Part shown: one piece after another, positions 1 through 8,408 of the stretch
How positions within the stretch are numbered: the stretch's first letter is position 1
How the letters are laid out: each line of letters starts with the position of its first letter
Assembly (NCBI RefSeq): GCF_030269365.1
Contig: NZ_BSTF01000029.1
Coordinates: forward strand, 1 to 64,000
Direction of reading: 5' to 3'
DNA length: 64,000 nt
Source of the DNA: Lentzea sp. NBRC 102530
Lineage (GTDB): Bacteria; Actinomycetota; Actinomycetes; Mycobacteriales; Pseudonocardiaceae
Made by a program: the position numbers and the translations under genes
The notes under the pieces: model-generated
The model's input: only the letters and a program-made list of their open reading frames with translations
Told to the model about the DNA's origin: nothing
Databases searched by the model: none

Positions 1-66
1 CCCGGCCTCGAACAACGCGGCAGCGGTCTCCCGCTGCCGCTCAGACAACGAACTTCGTGGATGCAC
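1..66 (-). CDS. Partial HTH/transposase-like protein (N-terminus only)
   Basis: A reading frame enters the window from the left on the minus strand and appears to start at GTG 66, with a GGGGAG ribosome site about 9 nt upstream. The 22 visible residues (VHPRSSLSERQRETAAALFE then AG) resemble the first helix of helix-turn-helix proteins that head actinobacterial transposases, where a line such as 'R..A..LFEAG.G' precedes the recognition helix. Only the start is visible, so the family is a guess. It could mark the edge of an insertion element or simply a regulator next to the cluster. Confidence 0.4.
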   Translation of the reverse strand, partial: MHPRSSLSERQRETAAALFEAG

Positions 67-68
67 CC

Positions 69-124
69 AACCGCTCCCCGGAAAGTCGGAACTGGATTCC
101 CAGTCCAAGTTCCGGGGAGCGGTT
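69..124. repeat. 15-bp perfect inverted repeat with inner stem
   Basis: AACCGCTCCCCGGAA at 69-83 is the exact reverse complement of 110-124. A second stem, ACTGG (91-95) with CCAGT (100-104), lies inside the loop. It sits directly upstream of the partial minus-strand gene that starts at 66, and the left arm contains that gene's ribosome site. It could be a bidirectional terminator, a translational control hairpin or a mobile-element end. There is no T-tract. Confidence 0.7.
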
Positions 125-150
125 CAGTGTGGCGCCCCCTTCGAGGTCTT

Positions 151-480
151 TCACCCGAGCCGCTGGGCCACGATGCTGATCGCCGCCTCACGCGCCGTCG
201 TGCCGTTCTCGAGGCGCACCACGGCTTTGCCGTTGCTGACGAACTCGTCGCCGCGCAGCACCGCGTCCTGCTCGATCTCGATCGTGCCCGGCGCCTCGGT
301 GAGTTCCTCGTCGATCCGGTAGCTGAACGTGTCGGGCCCCGTCTGGGTCCACGTCCCGGCTCCCCTTCCGCCCACGACCAGCAGCGCTGTGCCGTCGCGG
401 GCGAACTCGAACTCGCTCTCCGTGGCCCCGCCGGGCCTGCCGACCCGTGCGCGCCACCTGCCCACCGCGAGGATTCCCAT
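151..480 (-). CDS. Small beta-rich hypothetical protein
   Basis: 109 residues, start ATG 480 chosen because a CTGGAGG ribosome site lies just upstream; a longer frame to 519 lacks one. The sequence alternates short beta strands (GRWRARVG, GTALLVVGGRGAGTWTQTG, DTFSYRIDEE, GEDEF-like turn, KAVVRLENG) and ends in REAAISIVAQRLG. This is typical of small lipocalin- or nuclear-transport-factor-like barrels that occur in polyketide clusters, but no catalytic motif can be named. It is transcribed away from the polyketide genes, and its promoter would lie in the roughly 100 nt shared with the dehydrogenase gene at 580. Confidence 0.6.
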   Translation of the reverse strand: MGILAVGRWRARVGRPGGATESEFEFARDGTALLVVGGRGAGTWTQTGPDTFSYRIDEELTEAPGTIEIEQDAVLRGDEFVSNGKAVVRLENGTTAREAAISIVAQRLG

Positions 481-579
481 GCCCTCCAGGGTTTCCGCTC
501 GACCTAGACCTGGACTCAAGGTTCAACCAGCAGGGTGGACGGTGACTGCACTGCCGAGTGGAAAGAAGCTGGAGGCGTC

Positions 580-1338
580 ATGTCGGACGCACCATTTGCC
601 GGACAGCAGGTCGTCGTGACGGGTGGGGGAACCGGCATCGGCCGCGCGGCGGCGCTGGCGTTCGCCGACCTCGGCGCCGCGAACGTGATCATCACCGGCC
701 GCCGCGAGAGCCGCCTCACCGAGGTCGTCGCCCTGCACCCCGCGATCACCGCCGTCGTCGCCGACGTGACGACCGACGAGGGCGCGCAGAAGGTCGCCGA
801 CGCCGTGAAGCTGGGCGGCGGCAAGGTGGACGTGCTCGTGCACAACGCAGGGATCTTCCGCTTCACCCCGGTCGCGGGCTTCGACCTCGCGACCGCCCGT
901 GACGTGCTGGAGACCAACCTGGTCGGCCCGCTGGTGCTGACCGCCAAGCTGTTGCCGCAGCTGACTTCGCCCGGCGGCAGCATCGTGTTCGTCTCCAGCA
1001 ACGCCGGGCACATCGCCGTGCCCGGTGGTGGCGTGTACGGCGCCAGCAAGGCCGCCGTGGACAGCCTGGTCCGCAGCTGGGCCCTCGAACTCGCACCCCA
1101 GGGCATCCGCGTGAACGCGGTCGCGCCGGCGGCGGTGCGCACGGAGGTCTACGCGGCCAACGGTTTGAGCCCCGAGGAGGTCGAGGGTTACTTCGGCTTC
1201 CAGGCCTCGCAGACGCCTCTCGGGCGCACCGGTGAGGTCGACGACGTCGTTCCGTGGATCACCCGCTTCGCCGAGCCGGCGAGCTCGTGGGTGACCGGGC
1301 AGGTCATCACGCTCGACGGCGGCGCTGACCTGGCGTGA
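580..1338 (+). CDS. Short-chain dehydrogenase/reductase (tailoring)
   Basis: 252 residues, classical SDR. The NAD(P)-binding TGGGTGIG lies near residue 13, NAG (HNAG) near 90, a catalytic Ser in VSSNAG near 138 and YGASK near 152, and the C-terminus TGQVITLDGGADLA is canonical. Start ATG 580 has GGAGG 6 nt upstream. It is distinct from the actIII-type ketoreductase at 5088 and is probably a tailoring oxidoreductase of the polyketide pathway. It sits 30 nt before the P450 gene on the same strand, so the two are likely co-transcribed. The substrate cannot be read from sequence. Confidence 0.9.
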   Translation: MSDAPFAGQQVVVTGGGTGIGRAAALAFADLGAANVIITGRRESRLTEVVALHPAITAVVADVTTDEGAQKVADAVKLGGGKVDVLVHNAGIFRFTPVAGFDLATARDVLETNLVGPLVLTAKLLPQLTSPGGSIVFVSSNAGHIAVPGGGVYGASKAAVDSLVRSWALELAPQGIRVNAVAPAAVRTEVYAANGLSPEEVEGYFGFQASQTPLGRTGEVDDVVPWITRFAEPASSWVTGQVITLDGGADLA

Positions 1339-1368
1339 GCCAACCTTTCGACTAGGAGGAAGACCCAG

Positions 1369-2598
1369 ATGACCAGCACCGCCGAGCCGGGTGTGGACAC
1401 GTTCCCGTACAAGCGCCAGTGCCCGTTCACCCCGCCTGCGCAGTACACGCAGATGGCCGAGGAGGACGTCGTCGAGGTGACGCTGACCGGGTCCGGTCTG
1501 CGGATCTGGACGATCAGCGGCTACCACACCATCAAGCAGCTGCTGACCGACCCGCGGATCAGCGCGTCGCGCAAGCACGACAACTTCCCGTTCTACTTCA
1601 TCGCGCCGCCGGAGTTCCGCACCGAGACGTCGTTCATCGGCTACGACAACCCGGAGCACACCAAGACCCGGCGCAAGGCCGCGGTGACGTTCACCAACCG
1701 CCAGGTGAAGCGGCTGCGCGGCCGCATCCAGGAGATCGTCGATGAGTACATCGACAAGATCCTGACGATGACGCCGCCGATCGACTTCCACCGCGAGTTC
1801 TCCCTCGCCGTGCCGATGACCGTCATCTGCGAGCTGCTCGGCATCCCGCAGGACGAGCACGACTTCTTCATCGAGCACGGCACCTGTCTGCTCGGCGGGC
1901 ACTCGACGCCGGAACAGCGCCAGGCCGCGATCGTCGAGGTGAACGCCTACGTCGACAAGCTGATCACGTTGAAGGAGAAGGAGCCGGGCGAGGACCTGCT
2001 CTCGCGCGCGATGGCCGAGTACGCGGCCTCGGGCGAGGAGTACACCCGCCGCGACCTCTTCAACATGATCCGGTTGCTGATGAACGGTGGCCACGAGACC
2101 ACCGCGTCGATGCTGTCGCTCGGTACGGCGGCGCTCCTGGAGCACCCGGACCAGTTGAAGCTGCTGCTGGACGACCCCGAGGGCATGATCGAGCCGGCCG
2201 TCGAGGAACTCGTCCGCATCGCCACCATCGGTGACACGGCCATCCCGCGGGTCGCGCTGGAGGACATCGAGATCGCCGGCAAGACGATCAAGGCCGGCGA
2301 CGGCATCCTGTGCCTCGGCCTGAACGGCAACCGCGACCCGGAGATCTTCCCGGAGCCGGAGAAGCTGATCCTGGAGCGCGGCACCCGCAAGCACCTCGGG
2401 TTCGGGCACGGGCTGCACCACTGCATCGGTGCCGACCTCGCGCGCCTGGAGATGCAGTTGGTGTGGACGACGCTGTTCCAGCGCATCCCGTCGCTGCGCC
2501 TCGCCAAGCCGTTCCTGGAGATCCCGCGCAAGGAAGGCGCCGTGATCTACGGCCTGTGGGAGCTGCCGGTCACGTGGGACATCCCCGCGGAGGACTGA
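1369..2598 (+). CDS. Cytochrome P450 monooxygenase
   Basis: 409 residues, a class I bacterial P450. Seen: I-helix GGHETT at about 240-245 (oxygen activation), ExxR as EELVR at about 279-283, and the heme loop FGHGLHHCIG with the iron ligand Cys352. A strong AGGAGG site precedes ATG 1369. It follows the SDR by 30 nt and ends at a strong terminator. The ferredoxin (4750) and ferredoxin reductase (5869) encoded nearby supply a plausible complete electron chain, so this enzyme probably hydroxylates or couples the polyketide. The I-helix residue before GGH is Asn rather than the usual Ala/Val. Confidence 0.96.
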   Translation: MTSTAEPGVDTFPYKRQCPFTPPAQYTQMAEEDVVEVTLTGSGLRIWTISGYHTIKQLLTDPRISASRKHDNFPFYFIAPPEFRTETSFIGYDNPEHTKTRRKAAVTFTNRQVKRLRGRIQEIVDEYIDKILTMTPPIDFHREFSLAVPMTVICELLGIPQDEHDFFIEHGTCLLGGHSTPEQRQAAIVEVNAYVDKLITLKEKEPGEDLLSRAMAEYAASGEEYTRRDLFNMIRLLMNGGHETTASMLSLGTAALLEHPDQLKLLLDDPEGMIEPAVEELVRIATIGDTAIPRVALEDIEIAGKTIKAGDGILCLGLNGNRDPEIFPEPEKLILERGTRKHLGFGHGLHHCIGADLARLEMQLVWTTLFQRIPSLRLAKPFLEIPRKEGAVIYGLWELPVTWDIPAED

Positions 2599-2605
2599 AC
2601 CGGTT

Positions 2606-2649
2606 CGCGAAAGGGGCCCCGCACCTTCCGGTGCGGGGCCCCTTTCGCG
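2606..2649. terminator. Strong bidirectional hairpin terminator
   Basis: Perfect 20-bp arms (2606-2625 and 2630-2649) with a TTCC tetraloop, lying exactly between the convergent P450 and hydrolase genes. There is no long T-tract, but the stem ends in CGCGAAA / TTTCGCG. Confidence 0.9.
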
Positions 2650-2658
2650 TTGCTGTGC

Positions 2659-4077
2659 TCAGTCCTTCGGGATGTCCGGGCGCTTCACGTGGCCGGGGAT
2701 CCTGGTGTGCTTGGTGGCGGGCAGCACGCCGTCGACGAGGTAGTCGTCGACCAGGGCGTCGAGCGCGGCGTTGCCCGCCAGCCCGTACACCTCGTGGTCG
2801 CCCGAGTCCTCGATGAGGACCAGCGGGTGGTCGAGCAGCGCGGCGAGTTCGATGCCGCCCTCGACGCGGTCCATGGGGTCGCCGTCGGCCTGCACGACGA
2901 GACCCTTGGGGTAGCCGGGCTGCGCGAGCTTCGTCGGCGGCTCCAGGCTCTCGAACGTCCGGAACGCCCCGACCCACGGCTGCGCGCGCAGCACGCCGTA
3001 CCCGTACGGGTGCTCGGCGCGGTGCTTGCGCACGTCGGCGTAGTAGACCTCCAGGTCCTGCGGCCAGTAGGTCTCCAGCGTGATGGCCTCCAGCACACCG
3101 ACCCGCAGGTCGCCCTCGGAGTCCTGCGGCCGCCAGGTGGCCTGCCCGACGATCAGCGCCCGCGCCTTCTCGTAGTTGGCGTCCTGCAACGTGGTCCTGA
3201 GGTCGCCGATGAGGTAGCCGAGCGAGTCCCACTGCGCCCGGTCCGTCGACCGCGTCCCGACCGCGCCGTCGAACAGGGTGCGCAGCTGGACCTGGTCGCC
3301 CTCGTCGAGCTTCGCGACCACGGCCTCGATCTCGTCGATGACGGCCTGGCGCGTGGTGCCGAGGTGGAAGTGCCCGTCGCGCTCAGCCGTCCAGTCCGCC
3401 CACAGCGCGACGTTGCGGTACACCGCCTCGGCCTGCGTGACGAACTGCTCGCGCCAGGTCCACTGTGGATTGATGCACGAGTCGAGCACCGTGCGGTCGA
3501 CGCTCTCCGGGAACATCGTGCCGTAGACGGCGCCGACGTACGTGCCGTACGCGTACCCGACGAACGAGATCTTCTCCTCCCCGAGCACAACCCGGATCAG
3601 ATCCATGTCCCGCGCGGTGTTGCGCGTGGTGATGTGCGGGCGCAGCTCGCCGCCGGCCTTCTCACACCCCAGCTCGCGCAACCGCATGTCCTCGGCCAGC
3701 TGCTCGAACAACGAGTCCGGCGGCCGCGAGTCGAACGGCGCCTTGGGAATCGTCACCTCGCTGTAGAGCTTGGTGGACTCGCCGTACCCGCGCGGGTCGA
3801 ACCCGATGAGGTCGTAGGCCGTCCGCACCCGCTTGCCGAGGCGCTTGATCAGCCCGAGCCCGTCGCCACCGTCGCCACCCGGGCCGCCGTTGACGGCCAG
3901 CAGCACCCCGCGGCGCCTGGCCGGGTCGGTCGCCTTCAGCCGGGCGATCGCGATGGTGAGCTTGGGACCGTCCGGGTCGGAGTAGTCGCGTGGCACGACG
4001 ACGGTCGCGCGTTCAAGGCCGTCCTCGAACGGCGGTGACCAGTTCACCTGCTGGTCGTAGAACTCCTTGAGGGGCAC
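2659..4077 (-). CDS. TAP-type alpha/beta hydrolase lacking the nucleophile Ser
   Basis: 472 residues with the layout of the tripeptidyl-aminopeptidase-like hydrolases: oxyanion strand VNGGPGG (about 62-68), FDPRGYGES (about 93-101), nucleophile elbow, then a C-terminal TAP-like region with an acid (QADGDP) and His (SGDHEVYG). The elbow reads GYAYGTY: residue 176 is Ala (codon GCG) where the family has Ser (GYSYGT). The acid and His remain. As seen, the protein should not do normal serine hydrolysis; it may be a binding or cyclase-like pseudoenzyme. It has no signal peptide, unlike many secreted family members. It lies 79 nt downstream of the DUF664 gene on the same strand. Confidence 0.9.
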   Translation of the reverse strand: MPLKEFYDQQVNWSPPFEDGLERATVVVPRDYSDPDGPKLTIAIARLKATDPARRRGVLLAVNGGPGGDGGDGLGLIKRLGKRVRTAYDLIGFDPRGYGESTKLYSEVTIPKAPFDSRPPDSLFEQLAEDMRLRELGCEKAGGELRPHITTRNTARDMDLIRVVLGEEKISFVGYAYGTYVGAVYGTMFPESVDRTVLDSCINPQWTWREQFVTQAEAVYRNVALWADWTAERDGHFHLGTTRQAVIDEIEAVVAKLDEGDQVQLRTLFDGAVGTRSTDRAQWDSLGYLIGDLRTTLQDANYEKARALIVGQATWRPQDSEGDLRVGVLEAITLETYWPQDLEVYYADVRKHRAEHPYGYGVLRAQPWVGAFRTFESLEPPTKLAQPGYPKGLVVQADGDPMDRVEGGIELAALLDHPLVLIEDSGDHEVYGLAGNAALDALVDDYLVDGVLPATKHTRIPGHVKRPDIPKD

Positions 4078-4156
4078 GGTGGAACCTCCGCGTGTGGATG
4101 TGCGCCGACACCGCAGAGTCGCAAGGTGGGCTCGAACGGCCCTGGAACCTGAGAAC

Positions 4157-4597
4157 TCAGCGGCCGGTCGAGCCGTCGATCAGCTCGCGGATGATGTCGG
4201 CGTGCCCGGCGTGCCGGCCGGTCTCCTCGACCATGTGCGCGAGCCGCCACCGCACGTCCTCCGCAACACTCCCGTCGAGCACCTCGTTCGAAGCCGCGAC
4301 CACCTCCCGGTAGCCGGCCACGACGTCCGCGACGCTGTCACCGGCGGGCACGTGGAACGTCGCCTTCCAGCTGCGCGGCTTCACCCCGAGGAACGTGGCC
4401 CGCTCCACGAACGTCAGGTGCCGCACCAACCCCAGCAGGGTCGTCCCGGACGGCACCATCGCGGTCCGCACGGCGGGTTCGGGCGCGCCGTCCACCTTGG
4501 CGATCACCGCCTCCCGCAGGTAGTCGAGGAACCCGCGCAGCACCTCGGTTTCACTCCCGCCGGTCCTGGGCGGCGGCTGGTCACGTTTCCCGGGCAT
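4157..4597 (-). CDS. DUF664/DinB-family protein (putative thiol transferase)
   Basis: 146 residues. ATG 4597 is preferred over a longer frame because the family begins just before the first helix. Seen: a four-helix DinB pattern with HLTFVERATF near residue 63 and the C-terminal line HMVEETGRHAGHADIIRE that carries the metal-binding His residues of the DUF664 branch. Known members use mycothiol or similar thiols, or act in damage response. It is transcribed with the hydrolase at 2659 and divergent from the ferredoxin gene across about 150 nt. A role in thiol conjugation or self-protection in the pathway is inference. Confidence 0.85.
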   Translation of the reverse strand: MPGKRDQPPPRTGGSETEVLRGFLDYLREAVIAKVDGAPEPAVRTAMVPSGTTLLGLVRHLTFVERATFLGVKPRSWKATFHVPAGDSVADVVAGYREVVAASNEVLDGSVAEDVRWRLAHMVEETGRHAGHADIIRELIDGSTGR

Positions 4598-4749
4598 GGC
4601 TCGATCCTGCGTGGACACCCGCCCGAACGCACGCGAACTTGCCGGAACAGCAAGCCCCTGAACGCTCAAGGTGGTCTCCACCACGTGCAAAGCGGGGACG
4701 GTCAAGGTGAACCACGTCCGGCGAGCCGCAGATCCGTGGGAGAACTGCC

Positions 4750-5073
4750 ATGCCAAAGATCACTTATGTAGCGCACGACGGTGTCGAGACCGTCGTCGAC
4801 GTTGCCCAGGACGACACCGTGATGCGCGGCGCGGTTCTCAACGGCATCAAGGGAATCGTCGCCCAGTGCGGCGGCGGTGCCTCTTGCGGCACGTGCCACG
4901 TGTACATCGATCCCGAGAACACCAAGCCGCTGTCCCAGATGCACCAGGTCGAGGACGAGCTCCTCTACTTCACGGCCTGCGAGCGCCGCGAGAACAGCCG
5001 CCTGAGCTGCCAGATCCCCGTGACCGAGGAGCAGGACGGGCTCGTCGTGCACATGCCTGAGAAGCAACTCTGA
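4750..5073 (+). CDS. [2Fe-2S] ferredoxin, putidaredoxin type
   Basis: 107 residues with four cluster ligands Cys40, Cys46, Cys49 and Cys87 (CX5CX2C...C), the spacing of putidaredoxin/adrenodoxin ferredoxins that feed bacterial P450s. It is followed by the ketoreductase after 14 nt and by a matching FAD reductase at 5869. The natural partner is the P450 at 1369. Such vertebrate-type ferredoxins are less common than 3Fe-4S ferredoxins beside actinobacterial P450 genes. Confidence 0.95.
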   Translation: MPKITYVAHDGVETVVDVAQDDTVMRGAVLNGIKGIVAQCGGGASCGTCHVYIDPENTKPLSQMHQVEDELLYFTACERRENSRLSCQIPVTEEQDGLVVHMPEKQL

Positions 5074-5087
5074 GGGAGAGAAGAAGC

Positions 5088-5867
5088 ATGAGCCAGCGAC
5101 GGGTCGCCCTGGTCACGGGCGCTACCAGCGGTATCGGGCTTGAGGTCGCGCGCAGCCTCGGCAAGGAGGGGCACGCGGTCTTCGTCGTCGCCCGCAACGC
5201 CGAGAACGTGACGACCACGGTGAAGCAGCTCAAAGAAGAAGGCATCGAAGCGGACGGCGCGGCGACCGACGTGACGTCCACTGAGGACATCCGCAACGCC
5301 GTGCGGAAGGCCGTCGACGCCTTCGGCCCCATCGAGATCCTCGTCAACAACGCGGGACGGGGAGGCGGCGGCATCACCGCCGAGCTCGACGAGGACCTGT
5401 GGCTGGACGTCATCGACACCAACCTCAACGGCGTCTTCCGCTTCACCAAGGAGGTCCTCTCCACCGGCAAGATGGTCGAGCAGAGCTGGGGCCGGATCAT
5501 CAACATCGCCAGCACCGGCGGCAAGCAGGGCGTCGTGTTCGCCGCGCCCTACTCGGCGTCCAAGCACGGCGTGGTCGGCTTCACCAAGGCCGTCGGCATC
5601 GAGCTCGCGAAGTCCGGCATCACGGTCAACGCCGTGTGCCCCGGCTACGTCGAGACCCCCATGGCCGGCCGGGTGCGCCAGGGCTACGCGAACCACTGGG
5701 GTGTCACCGAGGAAGAGGTCCTCGAGAAGTTCAACGCCAAGATCCCGCTGGGTCGGTACAGCACGCCGGAAGAGGTCGCCGGTCTCGTGACGTACCTGAC
5801 GACGGACACCGCGTCCTCGATCACCGCGCAGGCGCTCAACGTCTGCGGCGGGCTGGGCAACTACTGA
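5088..5867 (+). CDS. Type II PKS ketoreductase (actIII family)
   Basis: 259 residues. Seen: cofactor motif TGATSGIG (about 10-17), NNAGRGGGG (about 87-95), Ser in NIASTGGKQG (about 140), YSASKHG with the Tyr/Lys pair (about 157-161), CPGYVETPMA, and the family signature C-terminus NVCGGLGNY. These mark the NADPH-dependent ketoreductases that reduce the C9 carbonyl of a nascent aromatic polyketide on its ACP. GGGAGAGAAG precedes the ATG. It sits between ferredoxin and ferredoxin reductase in one tight operon (14 nt and 1 nt gaps). Confidence 0.97.
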   Translation: MSQRRVALVTGATSGIGLEVARSLGKEGHAVFVVARNAENVTTTVKQLKEEGIEADGAATDVTSTEDIRNAVRKAVDAFGPIEILVNNAGRGGGGITAELDEDLWLDVIDTNLNGVFRFTKEVLSTGKMVEQSWGRIINIASTGGKQGVVFAAPYSASKHGVVGFTKAVGIELAKSGITVNAVCPGYVETPMAGRVRQGYANHWGVTEEEVLEKFNAKIPLGRYSTPEEVAGLVTYLTTDTASSITAQALNVCGGLGNY

Positions 5868-5868
5868 C

Positions 5869-7086
5869 ATGCGCGGCGAGTCGGTAGTCGTCGTCGGGGC
5901 CGGGCAGGCGGGCTGCCAGGTCGCGGTGTCCCTGCGCGAGCAGGGACACCGCGGCCCCATCACGCTCATCGGTGACGAGAAGGCGCCGCCCTACCAGCGG
6001 CCGCCGCTCACGAAGGCCTACCTGGCGGGGGAGACCGACCTCGCCGGGCTGGTGCTGAGGCAGGACTCGTACTACGACGACCACGGCGTCAAGCTCATCA
6101 AGGGCGAGCGCGTCATCGGGGTCGACCGGCAGGCACGGGTCGCGGTGCTGGGCTGTGCCCGCACGGTCCGCTACGACCACCTGGTGTTCGCGACGGGCGC
6201 GCGGCCGCGGCCGTTGCCGATCCCCGGCGCCGAGCACGTGCTCAACCTCCGCTCGGTCGCCGACGCGGACGCCATCAAGGAACGCCTCGAAGGCCAGATC
6301 GGACTCGACGTCGTCGTCATCGGCGGCGGGTTCATCGGCCTCGAATTCGCCGCCGTGGTCCGGAAACTGCGCCACGAGGTGACCGTCGTCGAGGCGCAGC
6401 CGCAGGTGATGCAACGGGCCGTGTCCGCGGCGACCGCGGAACAGCTCGTCAACCGCCACCGCAGCGAAGGCGTCCAGATCCTCACCGGAACGGGCGTGGC
6501 GGCGGTCAAGGAAGGCCTCGTCGAACTGACGGACGGCACGGTGCTCGTCGCCGACCTCGTGGTCGCGGGCATCGGCGTCATCCCGAACACGGAGATCGCG
6601 CAACGGGCCGGCCTGGCCGTCGACAACGGCATCGTCGTCGACGCCCACCTGCGCACCGTCGACCCGCGCATCCACGCGCTCGGCGACTGCGCGCGGTTCG
6701 CCAGCACGCACGCGGGTGGGCTCATCCGCCTGGAATCGGTGCAGAACGCCACCGACCAGGGCACCACGGTCGCGGCGGCCATCCTCGGCAGCGCGGAGCC
6801 CTACACCGCCCTGCCGTGGTTCTGGAGCGACCAGTACGACGTGAAGCTGCAGACCGCGGGCCTCACCAACGGCCACGACCGCACGGTCACCGTCGGCGAC
6901 CCGGCCGAGGGCAAGTTCTCGGTGTTCTGCTTCAAGCGGGGCAGGCTCATCGGGATCGAGGCCTACAACCGCCCCATCGACTTCCTGATGGGCCGCAGGA
7001 TCCTCGAGAACGGCAACGCCCTCACGCCCGAGATCGTCGCCCAGCCGGGCTTCGACCTGCGCGCGAGCCAGCAGAAGGCAGCCTGA
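5869..7086 (+). CDS. NAD(P)H-ferredoxin reductase, putidaredoxin reductase type
   Basis: 405 residues. N-terminal FAD site VVVGAGQAG (about 6-14), second Rossmann fold VVIGGGFIGLE (about 148-158) for NAD(P)H, and the late FAD motif HALGDCARF (about 265-273) of the pyridine nucleotide-disulfide reductase family without redox cysteines. It passes electrons to the ferredoxin at 4750, which feeds the P450. The start lies 1 nt after the ketoreductase stop, so translation is likely coupled. Confidence 0.95.
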   Translation: MRGESVVVVGAGQAGCQVAVSLREQGHRGPITLIGDEKAPPYQRPPLTKAYLAGETDLAGLVLRQDSYYDDHGVKLIKGERVIGVDRQARVAVLGCARTVRYDHLVFATGARPRPLPIPGAEHVLNLRSVADADAIKERLEGQIGLDVVVIGGGFIGLEFAAVVRKLRHEVTVVEAQPQVMQRAVSAATAEQLVNRHRSEGVQILTGTGVAAVKEGLVELTDGTVLVADLVVAGIGVIPNTEIAQRAGLAVDNGIVVDAHLRTVDPRIHALGDCARFASTHAGGLIRLESVQNATDQGTTVAAAILGSAEPYTALPWFWSDQYDVKLQTAGLTNGHDRTVTVGDPAEGKFSVFCFKRGRLIGIEAYNRPIDFLMGRRILENGNALTPEIVAQPGFDLRASQQKAA

Positions 7087-7101
7087 CGGATGCCATCCGC
7101 C

Positions 7102-7707
7102 TCACAGCCACCCGGCTTCCTGGGCGATGCGGATGGCGTCCACCCGGTTGCGGCCGTTCAGCTTGGTCATGATCGTCGTCATGTAGTTGCGCACGGTGCC
7201 GACCGACAAGGACAACGCGACAGCGATGTCAGGCGAGTCGGCGCCGTTCGCCGCGAGCCGCAGGACCTCCAGCTCGCGGTCGGTCAGCGGGCACTCGCCG
7301 CGGTCCCACGCGGCCAGGGCCAGCTGGCTGTCGACGACGCGTTCCCCGGCGGCGACCCGGCGGATCGCGTCCGCGAGCTCCGTCGGCGGCGCGTCCTTGA
7401 GCAGGAAGCCGTCCACACGGGCCGCCAACGCCCTGCGCAACGTCCCCGGACGACCGAGCGACGTCAACATCAACGTCCTGACCTGCGGCATCGTCTCGCG
7501 GATCGTCGTCGCGGCACTCAGTCCGTCGAGGATCGGCAGGTCGATGTCGATGACGCAGACGTCCGGACCGTGCTGGCGCGCGGCCGGCACGATCTTGTCG
7601 CCCGAACTCACCTCGGCCACGACCTCGATGTCCGGTTCCAGGTTGAGCAGCGCGATGAGAGCACCGCGCACCATGTGCATGTCCTCCGCGAGCAGAACCC
7701 TGATCAT
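7102..7707 (-). CDS. NarL/FixJ (DesR-like) response regulator
   Basis: 201 residues; ATG 7707 has GGAGGGG upstream. The receiver domain spans about 1-120, with acidic pocket AEDMH, phosphoacceptor Asp54 in VIDIDLP and Lys in LLKDAP. The LuxR-type HTH covers about 138-195 (TDRELEVLRLAANG, SVGTVRNYMTTIMTKL). It probably pairs with the two DesK-type kinases at 9380-13513, which are on the same strand but separated by two plus-strand genes. It would then give the cluster a two-component input besides the SARP. Confidence 0.94.
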   Translation of the reverse strand: MIRVLLAEDMHMVRGALIALLNLEPDIEVVAEVSSGDKIVPAARQHGPDVCVIDIDLPILDGLSAATTIRETMPQVRTLMLTSLGRPGTLRRALAARVDGFLLKDAPPTELADAIRRVAAGERVVDSQLALAAWDRGECPLTDRELEVLRLAANGADSPDIAVALSLSVGTVRNYMTTIMTKLNGRNRVDAIRIAQEAGWL

Positions 7708-7815
7708 CGCGCCCCTCCGCGCGACACCATATCTCCCAACGTTCATGTCGCGCTCCACGCCACATCAAGGCGGCCCGGCAAGGGTGGACCGAGCAACCTC
7801 GCGAAGGGATGCGTC

Positions 7816-8403
7816 ATGGAACGCGGCGTCAACCTGACGGTCGTCTACTACTCCTCGACGGGAACGATTCACCGGATCGCCTCGGAGATCGCCGAGACGG
7901 CCGAGAAGAACGGCGCCGAGGTGCGGCTCGTGCGAGCCGCGGAACTCGCTCCCGAGGCCGTCTGGCGGTCGCGGCCCGCCTGGGCCGGGCACCTGGAGGC
8001 GACCAGCGACGTTCCCGTCGCCGCCGTCGACGACGTGCTGTGGGCCGACGCCGTCGTCTTCGGCACGCCGACCCGCTTCGGCAACGTGTCCTCGCAGCTC
8101 AAGCAGTTCATCGACACACTGGGGCCGGCCTGGTTCAGCGGCCTGCTGGCAGACAAGGTCTACAGCGCCTTCACCTCCGGCGGCAGCCTGCACGGGGGCA
8201 TGGAGACGACGCTCGTGTCGATCTACAACATGGTCTGCCACTTCGGCGGGATCATCGTGCCGCCGGGCGGTGACCTGAACCCCTACGGCACCTCTCACGT
8301 GCTGGGCGCGGACAACCTGCCGGTCGACGACATCGCGTTGCGGCAGGCCCGAATGCAGGCGGAACGCGTCGTGCGGGTGGCCCGCGCGCTGAAGGAGGTC
8401 TGA
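7816..8403 (+). CDS. WrbA-like NAD(P)H:quinone oxidoreductase / flavodoxin-fold protein
   Basis: 195 residues. N-terminal FMN phosphate loop YYSSTGTIHRIA (about 11-22), GTPTRFGNVSSQLKQFID (about 82-99) and FTSGGSLHGGMETTL (about 118-132) match the WrbA/NQO flavodoxin fold. It likely keeps aromatic polyketide quinones in hydroquinone form or supplies reduced flavin. It is divergent from the response regulator (108 nt shared promoter space) and 5 nt before the KSIII-like gene, so both form an operon. Confidence 0.9.
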   Translation: MERGVNLTVVYYSSTGTIHRIASEIAETAEKNGAEVRLVRAAELAPEAVWRSRPAWAGHLEATSDVPVAAVDDVLWADAVVFGTPTRFGNVSSQLKQFIDTLGPAWFSGLLADKVYSAFTSGGSLHGGMETTLVSIYNMVCHFGGIIVPPGGDLNPYGTSHVLGADNLPVDDIALRQARMQAERVVRVARALKEV

Positions 8404-8408
8404 CCGCG

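Noticed and set aside
523..2421. Long minus-strand open frame opposite the SDR and P450 genes
   Set aside because: Antisense shadow of GC-rich codons; the plus-strand proteins have intact catalytic motifs.
7090..7815. N-terminal extension of the WrbA-like protein (437-codon frame)
   Set aside because: The extension overlaps the response regulator on the other strand and has no family pattern; ATG 7816 starts at the flavodoxin fold.
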